DNA of 64,000 nt from Gossypium raimondii (Eukaryota; Streptophyta; Magnoliopsida; Malvales; Malvaceae). Each line of letters begins with the position of its first letter. The first letter of the stretch is position 1. The translations under genes and the position numbers were made by a program. The stretch lies in the NCBI RefSeq assembly GCF_025698545.1, contig NC_068567.1, positions 3,224,001-3,288,000 of the forward strand. Reading direction: 5' to 3'. Positions 34,481 through 46,063 of the stretch are shown here, one piece after another. The notes under the pieces were generated by a model. The model saw only the letters and a program-made list of their open reading frames with translations, had not been told where the DNA came from and ran no database searches.

Positions 34481-34522
34481 TGTGAAAATACGTAAAGAAA
34501 ATTTCTCTATTTGGATTGTGGT

Positions 34523-37500
34523 TTAGTGGGCTCCACTAAACCCTCCTCCTCTTTCTACTTTTCCTCCAAAACCAAATTTAAAACCACCACCAACATTACC
34601 ACCACCACCACCACCACCATTTCCACCTACTTTTCGTTGTCCTCCTATTTCGGCTTTTGCTTCTGCCTTTGCTTCAGCTTTTCCTTCGGCCTTTGCTTTG
34701 GCTTTTGCTTCGTTGTTTGCTTCGGTTTCAGCTTCGGCTTTTGCTTCGGCTTCAACTTCGGCTTTTGCTTCGGCTTCAGCTTTGGCTTCAGCTTCAGCTT
34801 TAGCATTTCCTTCAGCTTTAGCTTCACCACCACCACCATTTCCACCTACTTTTCCTTGTCCTCCTATTTTAGCTTTTGCTTTAGCCTTTGCTTCGGTGTT
34901 TGCTTCGGCCTTTGCTTCAGCTTTTGCTTCAGCTTCAGCTTCAGCTTCAGCCTTTCCTTCAGTTTTAGCTTTAGCTTCAGCTTTGGCTTCACTTTTAGCC
35001 TCAGCTTTAGCTTCAGCTTCAGCTTTAGCTTCTTCTTTAGATTTAGCTTTAGCTTCAGATTCAGCTTTAGCTTCATCTTTAACTTTAGCTTGAGCTTCAT
35101 CTTCAGCTTTAACTTCATCTTTAGCTTTAGCTTGAGGTTGAGTTTCAGCTTTAGCTTTAGCTTCATCTTTACCACTTGCATTTGTATTACCACTACCATC
35201 TCCTCCACCTTGTCCTTTTACCCCACCGGAATCATTAGAGCTGTCACTTCCACCACTATTTCCATCGACCTTTCCCTGTCCTCCAAAATTTCCTTCAGCT
35301 TCAGCTTTACCTTTAACTTCATCTTTACCACTTGCATTTGTATTACCACTACCATCTCCTCCACCTTGTCCTTTTACCCCACCAGAATCATTAGAGCTGT
35401 CACTTCCACCACTATTTCCATCGACCTTTCCCTGTCCTCCAAAATTTCCTTTAACTTCAGCTTTACCTTTAGCTTCATCTTTACCACTTGCATTTGTATT
35501 ACCACTACCATCTCCTCCACCTTGTCCTTTTTCTTTATCACTTGCATCTGTATTACCACTACCATTTCCTCCACCTTGTCCTTTTACCCCACTAGAATCA
35601 TTAGAACTATCACTTCCACCACTATTTCCATCGACCTTTCCCTGCCCTTCAAATTTTCCTTCAACTTTAGCTTTATCTTTAGCTTCATCTTTACCACTTG
35701 TATTTGTATTACCACTACTATCTCCTCCACCTTGTCCTTTTTGTTTACCACTTGTATCTGTATCACCACTACCATCTCCTCCACCTTGCCCTTTTACCTC
35801 AACGGAATTATTAGATCTGTCATTTCCACCACTATTTTCATCGACCTTTCCCTGTCCTCCAAATTTTCCTTCAACTTCACCTTTATTTTTAGCTTCATCT
35901 TTACCACTTGCATTTTTATTATCACTACCATCTCCTCCACTAGGTCCTTTTTCTTTACCACTTGCATCTGTATTACCACTACCATCTCCTCCACCTTGTC
36001 CTTTTACCCCACCAGAATCACTAGAGCTGTCACTTCCACCACTATTTTCATCGACCTTTCCCTGTCCTCCAAAATTTCCTCCATCTTTAGCTTTAGCTTT
36101 AGTTTCATCTTTACCACTTGCATCTATATTACCACTACCATCTCCTCCATCTTGTCCTTTTTCTCTACCACTTGCATCTATATTACCACTACCATCTCCT
36201 CTACCTTGTCCTTTTTCTTTACCACTGGCATTTATATTACCCCTACCATCTCCTCCACCTTGTCGTTTTACCCCACCAGAATCACTAGAGCTGTCACTTC
36301 CACCACTATTTTCATCGACCTTTCCCTGTCCTCCAAAATTTCCTCCATCTTTAGCTTTAGCTTTAGCTTCATCTTTACCACTTGCGTCTATATTACCACT
36401 ACCATCTCCTCTACCTTGTCCTTTTACCCCACTAGAACCACTAAAGTTGTCACTAGCTTTAGCATCACTACTCTTTGTTTCGCCAATACTACCACTTGTA
36501 CTAGTTGCACCACTACCAACACCTTTGGCATGGCCTCCTGCCCCTCCACCAACACTAGCGCCACCACTTCCACCAAATCCTACTCTCATTCCACCTCTGA
36601 ACCCAAACTTAAAACCGCCCCCACCAGCCATACCAGCATGTCCACTTGCAGTTGCATCTCCACCCTTTCCACCACTACCACTACCACCTCCTCCCCTTCC
36701 CCCTCCTCCTACACCAACAATGCTTCCACTTGCATCAGTACTACCACTTCTAACACCTCCACCAACAACATTAGTGCTGCTAGTTCCACCACTTTTTCCA
36801 CCATCGTCTCCTTTCCCTCCTACTTTACCTTCAAAACCAACTTTATCTTTACCCTTACTAGTAGCACTAGCTTTGCCATCACTACCTTTTTCACCATTAT
36901 AAGTACCACTTGCATCAGTATTACCATTGTCAACACTTCCACCATGCCCTCCCACCTTACCAGCATCACCAGTGTTACCACTTCCACCACTATTTCCACC
37001 AACTTCTCCTTGTCCTCCTACTTTACCTTCAAAACCAGCTTTACCCTCAATCTTATTAGTATCACTAACTTTTCCATCACTACTCTTTTCTCCATTAAGA
37101 CTTGCACTTGTACTAGTTGCACCATTACCAACACCTCCGGCACGACCTCCTGCCTCTCCACCAACATTAGCGCCACCACTTCCACCAAGTCCTGCTCTCA
37201 TTCCACCTCTAAACCCAAACTTAAAACCACCCCCACCAGTCATACCAGCATGGCCACCTATACCTACACCTCCATTTTTGTCACTGCTACTTGCACCACC
37301 ATTACCACCACCTCCTCCCCATCCTCCTCCTCCTGCACCAACAATGTTTCCACTACTCTGGAATTCGCCTCCTACTCCAGCCTTTGCTCCTCCACCCCCA
37401 TGGAAAGCTTTATCAGTTGTAGCAGCACCAGCAACGGCCTTCTCACCTTGATGTACAGTATGTGCACCAGCTACTATAGGTAAAACTGTTAAAGACCTCC

Positions 37501-37663
37501 TACTCCCTTTAGTTTTTAGCCTTTCTTTATAAACATGTGGATGGTGATTTTCATTTCCATTAACATCATGATCATTAGCAATTGCAGGACCATTCAAAAA
37601 AAGAAGACACAAAATAATAACTATAACAAAATACGTAAAATGACCCATCTTATTTAAAGGCAT
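34523..37663 (-). CDS. secreted glycine-rich repeat protein, EAK-type, without HMxF tail (copy 3)
   Basis: A single exon of 1046 residues from the outer ATG (MPLNKMGHF); an inner ATG at 37648 fits the start of copy 1. It has a signal peptide (VIVIILCLLFLNGPAIA), a RRSLTVLPIVAGAHTVH head, two FKFGFRGGMRAG-type Gly-rich blocks (to ~410), then a region special to this copy. That region (about 411-831) has many copies of GQGGGDGSGNTNASGKDE, alternating with GNFGGQGKVDGNSGGSDSS in short (~20) and long (~50) periods. An Ala/Glu/Lys-alternating region (~825-1008) is split by GGQGKVGGNGGGGE. The end, FKFGFGGKVERGGGFSGAH, is shared with the paralogues, but the HMxF tail is absent. The promoter is related to copies 1 and 2 with an extra ~60 bp. 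Role inferred as wall or extracellular matrix. Confidence 0.83.
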   Translation of the reverse strand: MPLNKMGHFTYFVIVIILCLLFLNGPAIANDHDVNGNENHHPHVYKERLKTKGSRRSLTVLPIVAGAHTVHQGEKAVAGAATTDKAFHGGGGAKAGVGGEFQSSGNIVGAGGGGWGGGGGNGGASSSDKNGGVGIGGHAGMTGGGGFKFGFRGGMRAGLGGSGGANVGGEAGGRAGGVGNGATSTSASLNGEKSSDGKVSDTNKIEGKAGFEGKVGGQGEVGGNSGGSGNTGDAGKVGGHGGSVDNGNTDASGTYNGEKGSDGKASATSKGKDKVGFEGKVGGKGDDGGKSGGTSSTNVVGGGVRSGSTDASGSIVGVGGGGRGGGGSGSGGKGGDATASGHAGMAGGGGFKFGFRGGMRVGFGGSGGASVGGGAGGHAKGVGSGATSTSGSIGETKSSDAKASDNFSGSSGVKGQGRGDGSGNIDASGKDEAKAKAKDGGNFGGQGKVDENSGGSDSSSDSGGVKRQGGGDGRGNINASGKEKGQGRGDGSGNIDASGREKGQDGGDGSGNIDASGKDETKAKAKDGGNFGGQGKVDENSGGSDSSSDSGGVKGQGGGDGSGNTDASGKEKGPSGGDGSDNKNASGKDEAKNKGEVEGKFGGQGKVDENSGGNDRSNNSVEVKGQGGGDGSGDTDTSGKQKGQGGGDSSGNTNTSGKDEAKDKAKVEGKFEGQGKVDGNSGGSDSSNDSSGVKGQGGGNGSGNTDASDKEKGQGGGDGSGNTNASGKDEAKGKAEVKGNFGGQGKVDGNSGGSDSSNDSGGVKGQGGGDGSGNTNASGKDEVKGKAEAEGNFGGQGKVDGNSGGSDSSNDSGGVKGQGGGDGSGNTNASGKDEAKAKAETQPQAKAKDEVKAEDEAQAKVKDEAKAESEAKAKSKEEAKAEAEAKAEAKSEAKAEAKAKTEGKAEAEAEAEAKAEAKAEANTEAKAKAKAKIGGQGKVGGNGGGGEAKAEGNAKAEAEAKAEAEAKAEVEAEAKAEAETEANNEAKAKAKAEGKAEAKAEAKAEIGGQRKVGGNGGGGGGGNVGGGFKFGFGGKVERGGGFSGAH

Positions 37664-37790
37664 AGTTGGAACTTGACTTGAAATAATTGATTTCTAAGGT
37701 GAATATAACTTCAATATTTTGAAAAATTTCTATCTAAAACTCTTTTGTTTTCTTCTGCTTTTGGTTGGTTTCCTTATTAATAAATGAAGA

Positions 37791-37797
37791 ATATATA
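37791..37797 (-). promoter_or_regulatory. TATA-like box of glycine-rich repeat gene copy 3
   Basis: In reverse ACTATATATTC, about 130 bp upstream of the outer ATG and in the same context as the TATATAAA boxes of copies 1 and 2. Confidence 0.5.
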
Positions 37798-38239
37798 GTG
37801 GGAGCTTGAATCTATAAAGAGAATGAATAAAAGGTCAAGCGGAAAGCAAGGTAGTAAGAAATCGTTGCACCATTCACTCTAAATATATTGTAAACCACTC
37901 AACTTTTCAACTACATTTGTTCTAATTCTTTTCCTCAACCAACTATACAAAAATAGTACATACTTTTCCATTAATATTGAATTTGATTTTATCAAGAAAT
38001 ATAAAAGCAAATAAAGAAAAAGTGTGTTTAGAGGATTCCATAATAGTTAAAGGATTCAACATTTAGCTTATGTTTCATTAGTATTTTTATTTAATTAATT
38101 TACTCTTCCATCCCAATAATATTTCCAAACATATTTTGTATATTTATTTTATTACATTTACATTGTTTATTTAATTAATATTTATTTTTATTTATTTGTT
38201 CAATTTTGAAAAAATAAATTTAAAGTTTGAATTTAATTT

Positions 38240-39026
38240 TCTTTTATTAATGGCGTTGAGGCAAGTTTTGAGAGTAGTGACTTGATAAGTTGATCAGTCA
38301 CGAATTACACTATTATTTACATCCTTTTTTCACATAATTTTAGTTTGTTTAGTAGTTAAATCAAGTCATTTTAGTACATATTCATGTTGTCATACTTGAA
38401 GTCGTAATTTATGCTTCTCAGTCGTTTTTAATTATACTTTAGATACTTAAATAAAGTTCCATGGTCTTGTAGGTCAAATCGGGAGTTAAAGATGTAAACT
38501 CGGGCTAAAACTATTGCCCATGTTGCGACATAAGACCACTAGTGTCGTAACACCGAAGACAGAAGAAATCAAGGGTGAAGCAGGGGCGACATCACGACGT
38601 GGAGGACAGGGATGTCGCGACGATGTGATGAATAACTTGGATAAATCAGTTTCGTTTTTGGTAGCCAATCATGGGTAGTAATTAATAACTAGGAATAGGC
38701 AAATCTGAATAACTTAACCTAGGGTTAGATTTGGTCTTAGTTAATTTAATTAGTTTTATTATTTTTATCTTAAATTGGGGTTAGCACTACTAATTCATAA
38801 CTATATCATATTAGTAATTATTTTTGGTAATTGATTTAATAGTGATTTTCTTCAATCTACAATCCCTTGGTACAATCCTTAGAATACTTACCAAGAGTTC
38901 TATTGTAACACATTTATATTACAATTTGACTTGTACACTTGCAGCAACTGCACTTAACTCTTATCTTTATATTTTTGCACGATTTTACACTTTGGATGTT
39001 CGCACATAGGGAGGCAGTCAAGTTGT
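38240..39026 (+). repeat. Athila-like LTR remnant
   Basis: Non-coding stretch ending just before a primer-binding-site-like motif (39027). Contains GTCGCGACGATG / GACATCACGACGTGG segments like those in other LTR debris here. The left end is not defined. Confidence 0.45.
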
Positions 39027-39044
39027 TGGCACCATTACTGGGGA
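39027..39044 (+). other. primer-binding-site-like motif
   Basis: TGGCACCATTACTGGGGA is close to the tRNA-Asp-type site TGGCGCCGTTGCCGGGGA common in Athila-group gypsy elements. Confidence 0.55.
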
Positions 39045-39178
39045 TTACGACGGTGATAATTGTTATTAAATTTATTTTTTTGTAAAATAATACTAGTCGA
39101 AAGCCAAACAAGTTAGATAGTGTTCTAATTTTTATTTTTGTTTCATTATTTTTGTTATTTTAGTTACCTTGTTGACTA

Positions 39179-39880
39179 TTGAATCTAATCATGGATATGT
39201 TTGACGATGAAAAATACAAATGGTATAAAGGCAAGATATGGGATAAGTTGTACGATAACCAAGAATCAAGTTGGCTGAACAGAGTCTCAACAAACCAATG
39301 GAGTGATGACGATGGATGTGGAGAAAACGAGTATTCATATGAACCTCTTTTTGAGTCATATGACCAAGACAATGATATGTCCAAACGTTTAGACAAGCCT
39401 CTTGGTGATTCGTATGAGGTACCCTCATGCGAAACTAATAAGTCATCCAACTTCAAGCTATTATTGGACTTGTCAGATATGATGGCCCAAATAAGGAAGA
39501 TGCTCCAACACATATCCGAGACATTGTCTCCAAGGGAAGAGGTCGTGCATGATATTCCCAACTTTGATCCCTAGGACCACGATATCATCATCCACCCTAA
39601 ATTAGATGATAGACGTTAGCAAAAGTTTGGAATCGGATATCATGGGGATGAATTGAATATGGACGAAGTAGTCTCTAATCTAATTGACGTAGCAGTAGTC
39701 TTAGATTTAGTAGTAGCAATTGACACAGAGCTTAAATCGATTCTGAGTGAAAGTGTAAAGGAGTCGATACACTTTCTGGCCATAGTTGGGAGCTGCCAAC
39801 CGAAGAAGTTGAAGAGTTCATTTTGCTCTCATTCGACGAAAGAGGAAAAGCTTGAGATACTGAAATTTCATGCAACATAG
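39179..39880 (+). pseudogene. Athila-like element internal ORFs, unrecognised
   Basis: Two short frames in order after the primer-binding site: 39179-39574 (131 residues, acidic, DMFDDEKYKWYKGKIWDKLY start) and 39653-39880. A stop-containing gap separates them. No catalytic motif is visible. The position suggests leader or gag-region sequence of the degraded LTR element. Confidence 0.4.
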
Positions 39881-39957
39881 AGGTGAAAAAGCTCGAGGCA
39901 ATAATACCCCGAAAAGAAATTTAGGGTTGGCTCGGATTTGGTACCAAATAACTTTTG

Positions 39958-40238
39958 TAACACACTTATGAAAAAATCATTGGACGACTACGTATTAAGT
40001 AGTTTTTGTAATGGTATATATTAAGGGAGAGCTCAGTCATGATATTTTAGTAGAATAATTTCGTGACTAAATAATGTTACAAGTAATAGGAGGCAAGCTG
40101 AAACTTAATTATAAATTATTTTAGCCTTAATTAATAGGAGGCAAGCTCGACATAACCAAAAACGGATTGCATGTAGAGCCAATGAATAGAAATGAATGAA
40201 AAAAAAGAAGAGAAATAGATTGCATGTATCACTGTCTG
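39958..40238 (+). repeat. direct repeat, left copy (~285 bp)
   Basis: Matches 41493-41784: TAACACACTTATGA...CATTGGACGA, TCGTGACTAAATAATGTTA, AACTTAATTATAAATTATTT, GCTCGACATAACCA and TGTATCACT.TCTG all occur in order in both. Identity is roughly three quarters to four fifths by eye. Confidence 0.75.
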
Positions 40239-41486
40239 ATTAAATGCTAAAATTACATATTTTATGTAATTAAATTGGTTAATTTATGACAGTGCACCAC
40301 TGATTTTTCCATGTTTATATTGAATTTTGTGCAGGGGTGCAATTTGAGGTCAAAAGAGAAACAATTGGGCTAGATTGAAGAAATGAGCAAAGAAGGTGGG
40401 CCAAAGCAGAATTTTTCCAAGATTAATTAGCTGAAATTTTTGTTGACTTAGTGGGAAATTATGTAGGGATTTTTTATATCATGGAATATTTTATTTCTTT
40501 AATTTTCTATGGCTAGTGGTTCTTAATTTAGCAAAGTCACTAGTATAAATAGAGGACTACACTGCTCATTTTATCATCAAGTCTTGAGTCATTAATCAAG
40601 TTTTTAATTACCAAGTTTTTTTATTAAGTATCCATTTCAGCTTTAGGTCGGTGTTAACTTCGTCAAGATACGTGAGTTACGAACCCAAGCAATTTGACTC
40701 CTAAATTCTAGTACTTATTATTTCTTCAGATTAAGAGTATGACTTTGTCAACTCACAAAGTCAAATCAACACTAAGTCAAAAAAGATGTCCTTTGAGTTA
40801 GTGTGGTTAGACGTACAGTTGGAATTTTGAAAGCATCGATTGTCTAATCGATTTTCTGTGAACACATTGGCGTGCCAAGTGGAGATTACTGTTTGGTTCC
40901 GTCAAGGGAAGTAGTAACCGGATTTAAATGTCCCACGCGGTTGAGGGCATTGGTTCAAGCTAGGCTCCTCTAGAACACAAAGCTGCCGGAGTTTAAATTC
41001 ACGAACGTTTCGTTAGTTGTTCGATCGGTAAGGGTTAGTTATAGGACGTTCCATAACTAATTTACACAAGAAAGAGTTGGTGTCCGAGGCGTCCTTGGTA
41101 GCTATAACTAGCTTATTGGAAAAGAGGAGTTCATCTAATTTCGAGGATCGGTTCAAAGACGAGGAAAAACCCATGCCTGAAGCTGAGCTTAGTTTAATTC
41201 ATTTTTCTTCAGATTTATTTAACTACTTTTTATTATTTTATTTTCAACTTTTACTTTTTACACATTTTATTTATTTATTTCAGGTTTCAAATTTTATCTC
41301 CCCGAACTTCTTGGGCACGAAAACTGCCCCGACATAAATCTGGTCAAGAGAGCAACAATTTGCAGTAAACCCAGTCTCTGAGGGATCAACCCTACTCCCT
41401 ATACTGCTTAAATTGCAAATTAGGTGTAGGTTTATATTGGTGGAATCGACACCCATCACTATCCTAAATAGATTAATGATATCACA
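40237..41486 (+). mobile_element. probable LTR (1.25 kb) between the direct repeats
   Basis: Starts TGATTAAATGC and ends GATATCACA. It contains a TATA-like promoter (CTAGTATAAATAGAGGAC, ~40550) and an end segment GAGGGATCAACCCTACTCCCTATACTG...CGACACCCATCA resembling Athila-group LTR 3' ends. There is no coding sequence. Borders are provisional; the relation to the flanking direct repeats is unexplained. Confidence 0.5.
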
Positions 41487-41492
41487 TGAGGG

Positions 41493-41784
41493 TAACACAC
41501 TTATGACAATACCATTGGACGAGTAAGTATTAAATAACTTTTATAATGGTATATAATATGGGAGAACTCAGCCACGATACTTTAGTTGAAAGAATTCGTG
41601 ACTAAATAATGTTAATAGGCGACCAGCCAAAACTTAATTATAAATTATTTAAGCCTTAATTAAATATGTCCAATTAGTCCCTCTGCTAGCTCGACATAAC
41701 CAGAAAAGAATTACATGTAAAACCAATTATTTGAAATGAATGAAAATGATGAAGTAATAAATAGATCATATGTATCACTATCTG
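41493..41784 (+). repeat. direct repeat, right copy
   Basis: Second copy of 39958-40238, with a short segment (TATGTCCAATTAGTCCCTC) not present in the first. Confidence 0.75.
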
Positions 41785-42506
41785 CAATGAATGCGTTTTC
41801 TCACTAAGTATAGAAATGACTTGTAAAGTAATTATAATTAAACAATTGAAGTTCAAGATGAAATTAAATTAATTAGTCAAGATGAATTTGTTGAATACGG
41901 AAATTAAATATATTTCCTCATATATTCTATTATGGTAAAATTGTTATGACTTTAATAGAATTAGAAGATGGTTGAGAAAATTGTTTAATTGAGAAATTAA
42001 TTAATTAAATTAAACGAATAAATCATATTTATATTGGGTAATAGAAAATAAATTTGGGTTTGATAAAATTATAAGCATTGGACAAAAAGTCCAAAAAACA
42101 CATATAATTGGACCCAATACATGAGAGACTCAAACTAGCCCTCATATAATATGTGAAAGGTGAAAACCCTAATATAATACAAGGGCATGCCACCACCACC
42201 TCTACTCTAATTAGAGTAGGTTTGTATTTTCTATTAAAATAATATTATTTATTTAGGACTTACTCAACCAAAACTCTTATACTTTTCTCTATAATTAAAA
42301 AGCACCCGTTAAGCAATTTACACACATGCCACACATCGTTATTCTGCTAGATAGTAATAGTAATTTATTTAGCATAGATAAGATGTTGATTTTTGAATAG
42401 CTAGTTGGTTGGTTGAATGGTTTATAATTGAATAAGTTTAAATGGCATGTTTTGTGCTAAATTGAAGTTATATTGAATTAGTTGAATAAAAATGGTTAAA
42501 TGGTTT
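41785..42506. other. LTR debris, no gene seen
   Basis: Non-coding. Includes copia-LTR-like text (TTGGACCCAATACATGAGAG, GGTGAAAACCCTAA) to about 42200, then TTGGTTGGTTGAATGG..AAATGGCATG, which reads like the interior of the old LTR that continues at 45002 and 57541. Confidence 0.45.
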
Positions 42507-45001
42507 TGTAACACCCCTTACCCATATTCGACACCGGAATAGGGTACGAGGCATTACCAGAACACATACACTTGTAAACGTATTAAATCGAGTTATAAAA
42601 TTCCATTAATTATTAAAACTTTCAAATTATTAACATGCTTTTATAATTCTTCACAATATAAATAATGCAACATTTCCTACCAACCACAATCGAGCTTCCG
42701 ATAATCATCTCACTGCATCTAATAATTGTACATATTACCAATAATAATTCAATTTCAATAATAAAACACATATCTATATAATATTCACCATTAAATAGAA
42801 TTCACTTTAATTAAAATTATACAGAATATAGTTCATACGAACTTACCAGGCTAAATTGCAGAAATACCAAAATTTAGGGACATTTTGGTAATTTTCTATT
42901 TTCTCAATTTTCATCCAATCTTGATCTAAATTAATATTTCATTCAATTTACTAATTTAAATAATAAAACAATTCATTTCATGCAATTTGGTCACTTTTTG
43001 ACATTTTTACAAATTTACCCTTAAAGTTTCACATTTATTCAATTTAGTCCCTGAACGTAAAACATGTAAATTGGCCATTTTAATGAAAAATCATGCTAGT
43101 TGAATAATCATATATTTTCCTCCTCCTCCTCTCCATTCCACATCCTTAATGTATATAACATGCTTATAGGTAACATTATCTATAATTTCACCATTTACTT
43201 ATATATTCATTCAAAGCTGTCCACTTGAGTCATAGTCACTAAATTATTTATACCTTGAGCTACAGAATTTCAAATTAAGATCTGTTAATTTTCTCTAAAA
43301 CTATACTCACACATATTCTTACCATAAAATTTTCAGAATTTTTGGTTTAGCGAATAAATACATTTTATTCTTTAAAGTCATCTCTGTTCTGCTGTCTGAC
43401 AGTTCTGACCCTTCTTCACTAAAAATTAATTATCTCCTCGTACAGAATTTGAATGATGTTACCGTTTGTTTCTATTGAAAATATACTCATTAATTATTTT
43501 AAAATATAAATTTAAGCCTCTAATTATTTTTATCCAATTTTTGATGATTTTCCAAATTCAGTACAAGGGAACCCGAAATCATTCTGACCTTATCTCACAA
43601 AACCTATTATATCTCATAATTTACAATTTCATTGCTTACACCTTTTCTTCTATGAGAAACTAGACTCAATAAGCTTTAATTTCATATTTTTTCATCCTGT
43701 AATTCCATTTATACTATTTTTATAGATTTTCAAATTCAGACTCTGCTGCTGTCTCAAAACTGTTTTAGTGTAAAATGTTGATAACTAAATTTATAACACT
43801 TTCCTTTCCTTTCTCTTCAATATTTTCCATCACTTTCTCTTATTTCCGTTACTAACATAATAATATAGAACCTTATATAATGAAACTCTACCTTAACATT
43901 AATTTCCTACTTTTCAATAATATCAAACTCAAAAGTATATAAAATCTTGATGTTCTTACCTTATGCCATTGATTTCAATCTTTAACTTGATTTTCTCCTC
44001 CTCCAACTTCTATTTCTTGAATCTAACTTGATATTCTAGCTCCCCATAGTCTCCTTGTTATCTTTCTCTATTGATGAATATGGAAATTCTTTTAGTTTCT
44101 AAGTGAAAATGGTGAATTTTTGGTAAAGGACCAAATTGTAAAGAAAAGAAAGTTTTCTCTTTCTTTTCTTGTCATACGTTAGTTGCATGGGGAAGAAGAT
44201 GATGATTCTTCATCTTTTCTTCCATATATATACACTAAATAAAATAATAATAAAATAATAAAATATCATTTAAAAATCAAATTAAAATATTAATAAACTA
44301 ATATTCATTTATTTAATCTAAAATATCTCCAACATCATCATTATTTTCTAGATTTCTCTTTCTTCTAATTGACCATTTTGCCCTCTAGATCTTTTAAAAT
44401 TCCATCCTTGAGTCATCACTTAATTTGGTAAAATTACAATTTAATCCCTCATAATTCTTCATCTATTCAATTTGGTCCCAATTCATCCATCTTCCTTAGT
44501 TTCTAGATTATTCCACCCTTAAAATATTTACACTATTGGTCCTTCAAATTTTCATATTTACACTTTAACCCCTCAAATTTTGAGTATTTACTCTTGGGTA
44601 ACAAAACTTTTCTCACTTTTGCAATTTAATCCTTTCTTGAATTAATATGTCATAATATACTTTCCAATGTTGACATAACTCAATTACCTTTTTATCACTT
44701 TATTTCCTTATTTCACCATATCAAGGATATTATCTTACTTTCTTACTGTAGTAATTTTCGGGGTATTAAAATTTCATAGCTAATTAACCCTTCTAGCTTC
44801 TAGAATTCAAATTCTACATTTTATACAAATAGGTCCTTTCCTTAATTAATCACTAAATCGATAAAATGTTCATATCATTATTTTCATGCAACCTTCCTAT
44901 CATAATGCAACCCATGTCATAATTTTAAAATAAATTTTTCCTTGTCGGATTTGTGGTCCCGAAATCACTATTCCATCTAGACCTAAAATCGGGCTGTTAC
45001 A
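42507..45001. mobile_element. solo LTR, 2.5 kb (TGTAACACCCC family)
   Basis: Starts TGTAACACCCCTTACCC and ends AAATCGGGCTGTTACA. The flanks GGTTT (42502-42506) and GATTT (45002-45006) match at 4 of 5 positions, fitting an aged 5-bp target duplication. There is no internal region or primer-binding site after it, hence solo. It is the same end type as 57723-60485 (TTGTGGTCCCGAAA..CACT near the right end in both). Confidence 0.8.
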
Positions 45002-45378
45002 GATTTATTTTGACATGTTTTGGTATGGTTTAATTCAAGTAAAAATGGTGAATTGTTGAGCAGGATGTGTAGGTTTGATGAGATTTTTGAAATAGGTACC
45101 AAATGACTTAAACTTTGCCAAAAATAAAGTCATTGTCCAGATAAGTTATCTTTCTTGTCACAACGTCAACCGACAATGAGTTATGTTGCAACGTCGAGTG
45201 GCCTAAGGTCACGACGTGACATATTGTTTTGGCAACGTCAAAACGTGGAGGAAGTGGTGTCATGATGTCTGCCCTAAAGTTTTAAAACTTTTTAATTTGA
45301 TCCTATTTCATGCTTGGGTCAACAAAAAAGCTTTCATAAGCTCAATTAAGGCTCAGATTTGATTGTGTATCATAATGT
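45002..45378. repeat. old LTR sequence, left of the CACTA insertion
   Basis: LTR-interior-like text with CACAACGTCAACC / GTCACGACGTGAC segments. It is interrupted at 45378 by the CACTA element and resumes at 57541. Confidence 0.5.
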
Positions 45379-45394
45379 CACTACACCAAAGCAG

Positions 45395-45835
45395 GCTTTT
45401 AGCGGCGCTTTTTAAAGCCAAAAATGCCGCTAATGATAGCGTCGCTAACTTTAGCGGCGTTTTTAGAAATAAACGCCGCTAAAGGTCATGACCTTTAGCG
45501 GCACTTATACCACAAACGCCACTAAAGACCATGACCTTTAGTTGCGCTTATACCACAAACGCCACTAAAGACCATGACCTTTAGCGGCGCTTTTCCTACA
45601 AACGTCGCTAAATACCATGACCTTTAGCAGCGCTTTTCCTACAAACGCCGCTAAAGACCATGACCTTTAGGGGCGCTTATCCCACAAACGCCGCTATAGA
45701 CCATGACCTTTAGCGGCGCTTTTCCCACAAACGCCGCTAAAGACCATGACCTTTAGCGGCGTTTTTTTTACAAACGCCGCTAAAGACCATGACTTTTAGT
45801 GGCATTTTTTTTAAGAACGCCACTAATTTTGGCAG
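45395..45835. repeat. CACTA subterminal repeats, 3' side
   Basis: About eight units of ~46 bp, each an imperfect palindrome: CCTTTAGCGGCGCTT, a short spacer, ACAAACGCCGCTAAAG, then ACCATGA as linker. In En/Spm such repeats bind TNPA and define transposition competence. Confidence 0.88.
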
Positions 45836-46063
45836 ATTTGTAAAAGAAAATTTTCTATATTTTCAGCCCTCCTGTAAAAACAAATCAGAAAAAACCAAAT
45901 CTAAACCAACCGAAAGTAATAAATCTATATAATATTAGAAATTAAATGAATAATATATAATAAATATCAAGAAATAAAATAAAATTCGTGTTATTCTTAC
46001 AAAAATGTTAAAAGTTAAAATGATAATTAAAATTCAAAATGATAAAAATATTTACACGATAGT

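Noticed and set aside
34511..37483. 990-residue open frame on the plus strand opposite glycine-rich gene copy 3
   Set aside because: It is a low-complexity Ser/Phe/Thr shadow created by the GGT/GCT/AAA/GAA codon bias of the real gene. It has no signal peptide or conserved ends.
45395..45835. CRISPR-like array of ~46-bp repeats
   Set aside because: Units are contiguous palindromes without unique spacers, in a eukaryotic CACTA element.
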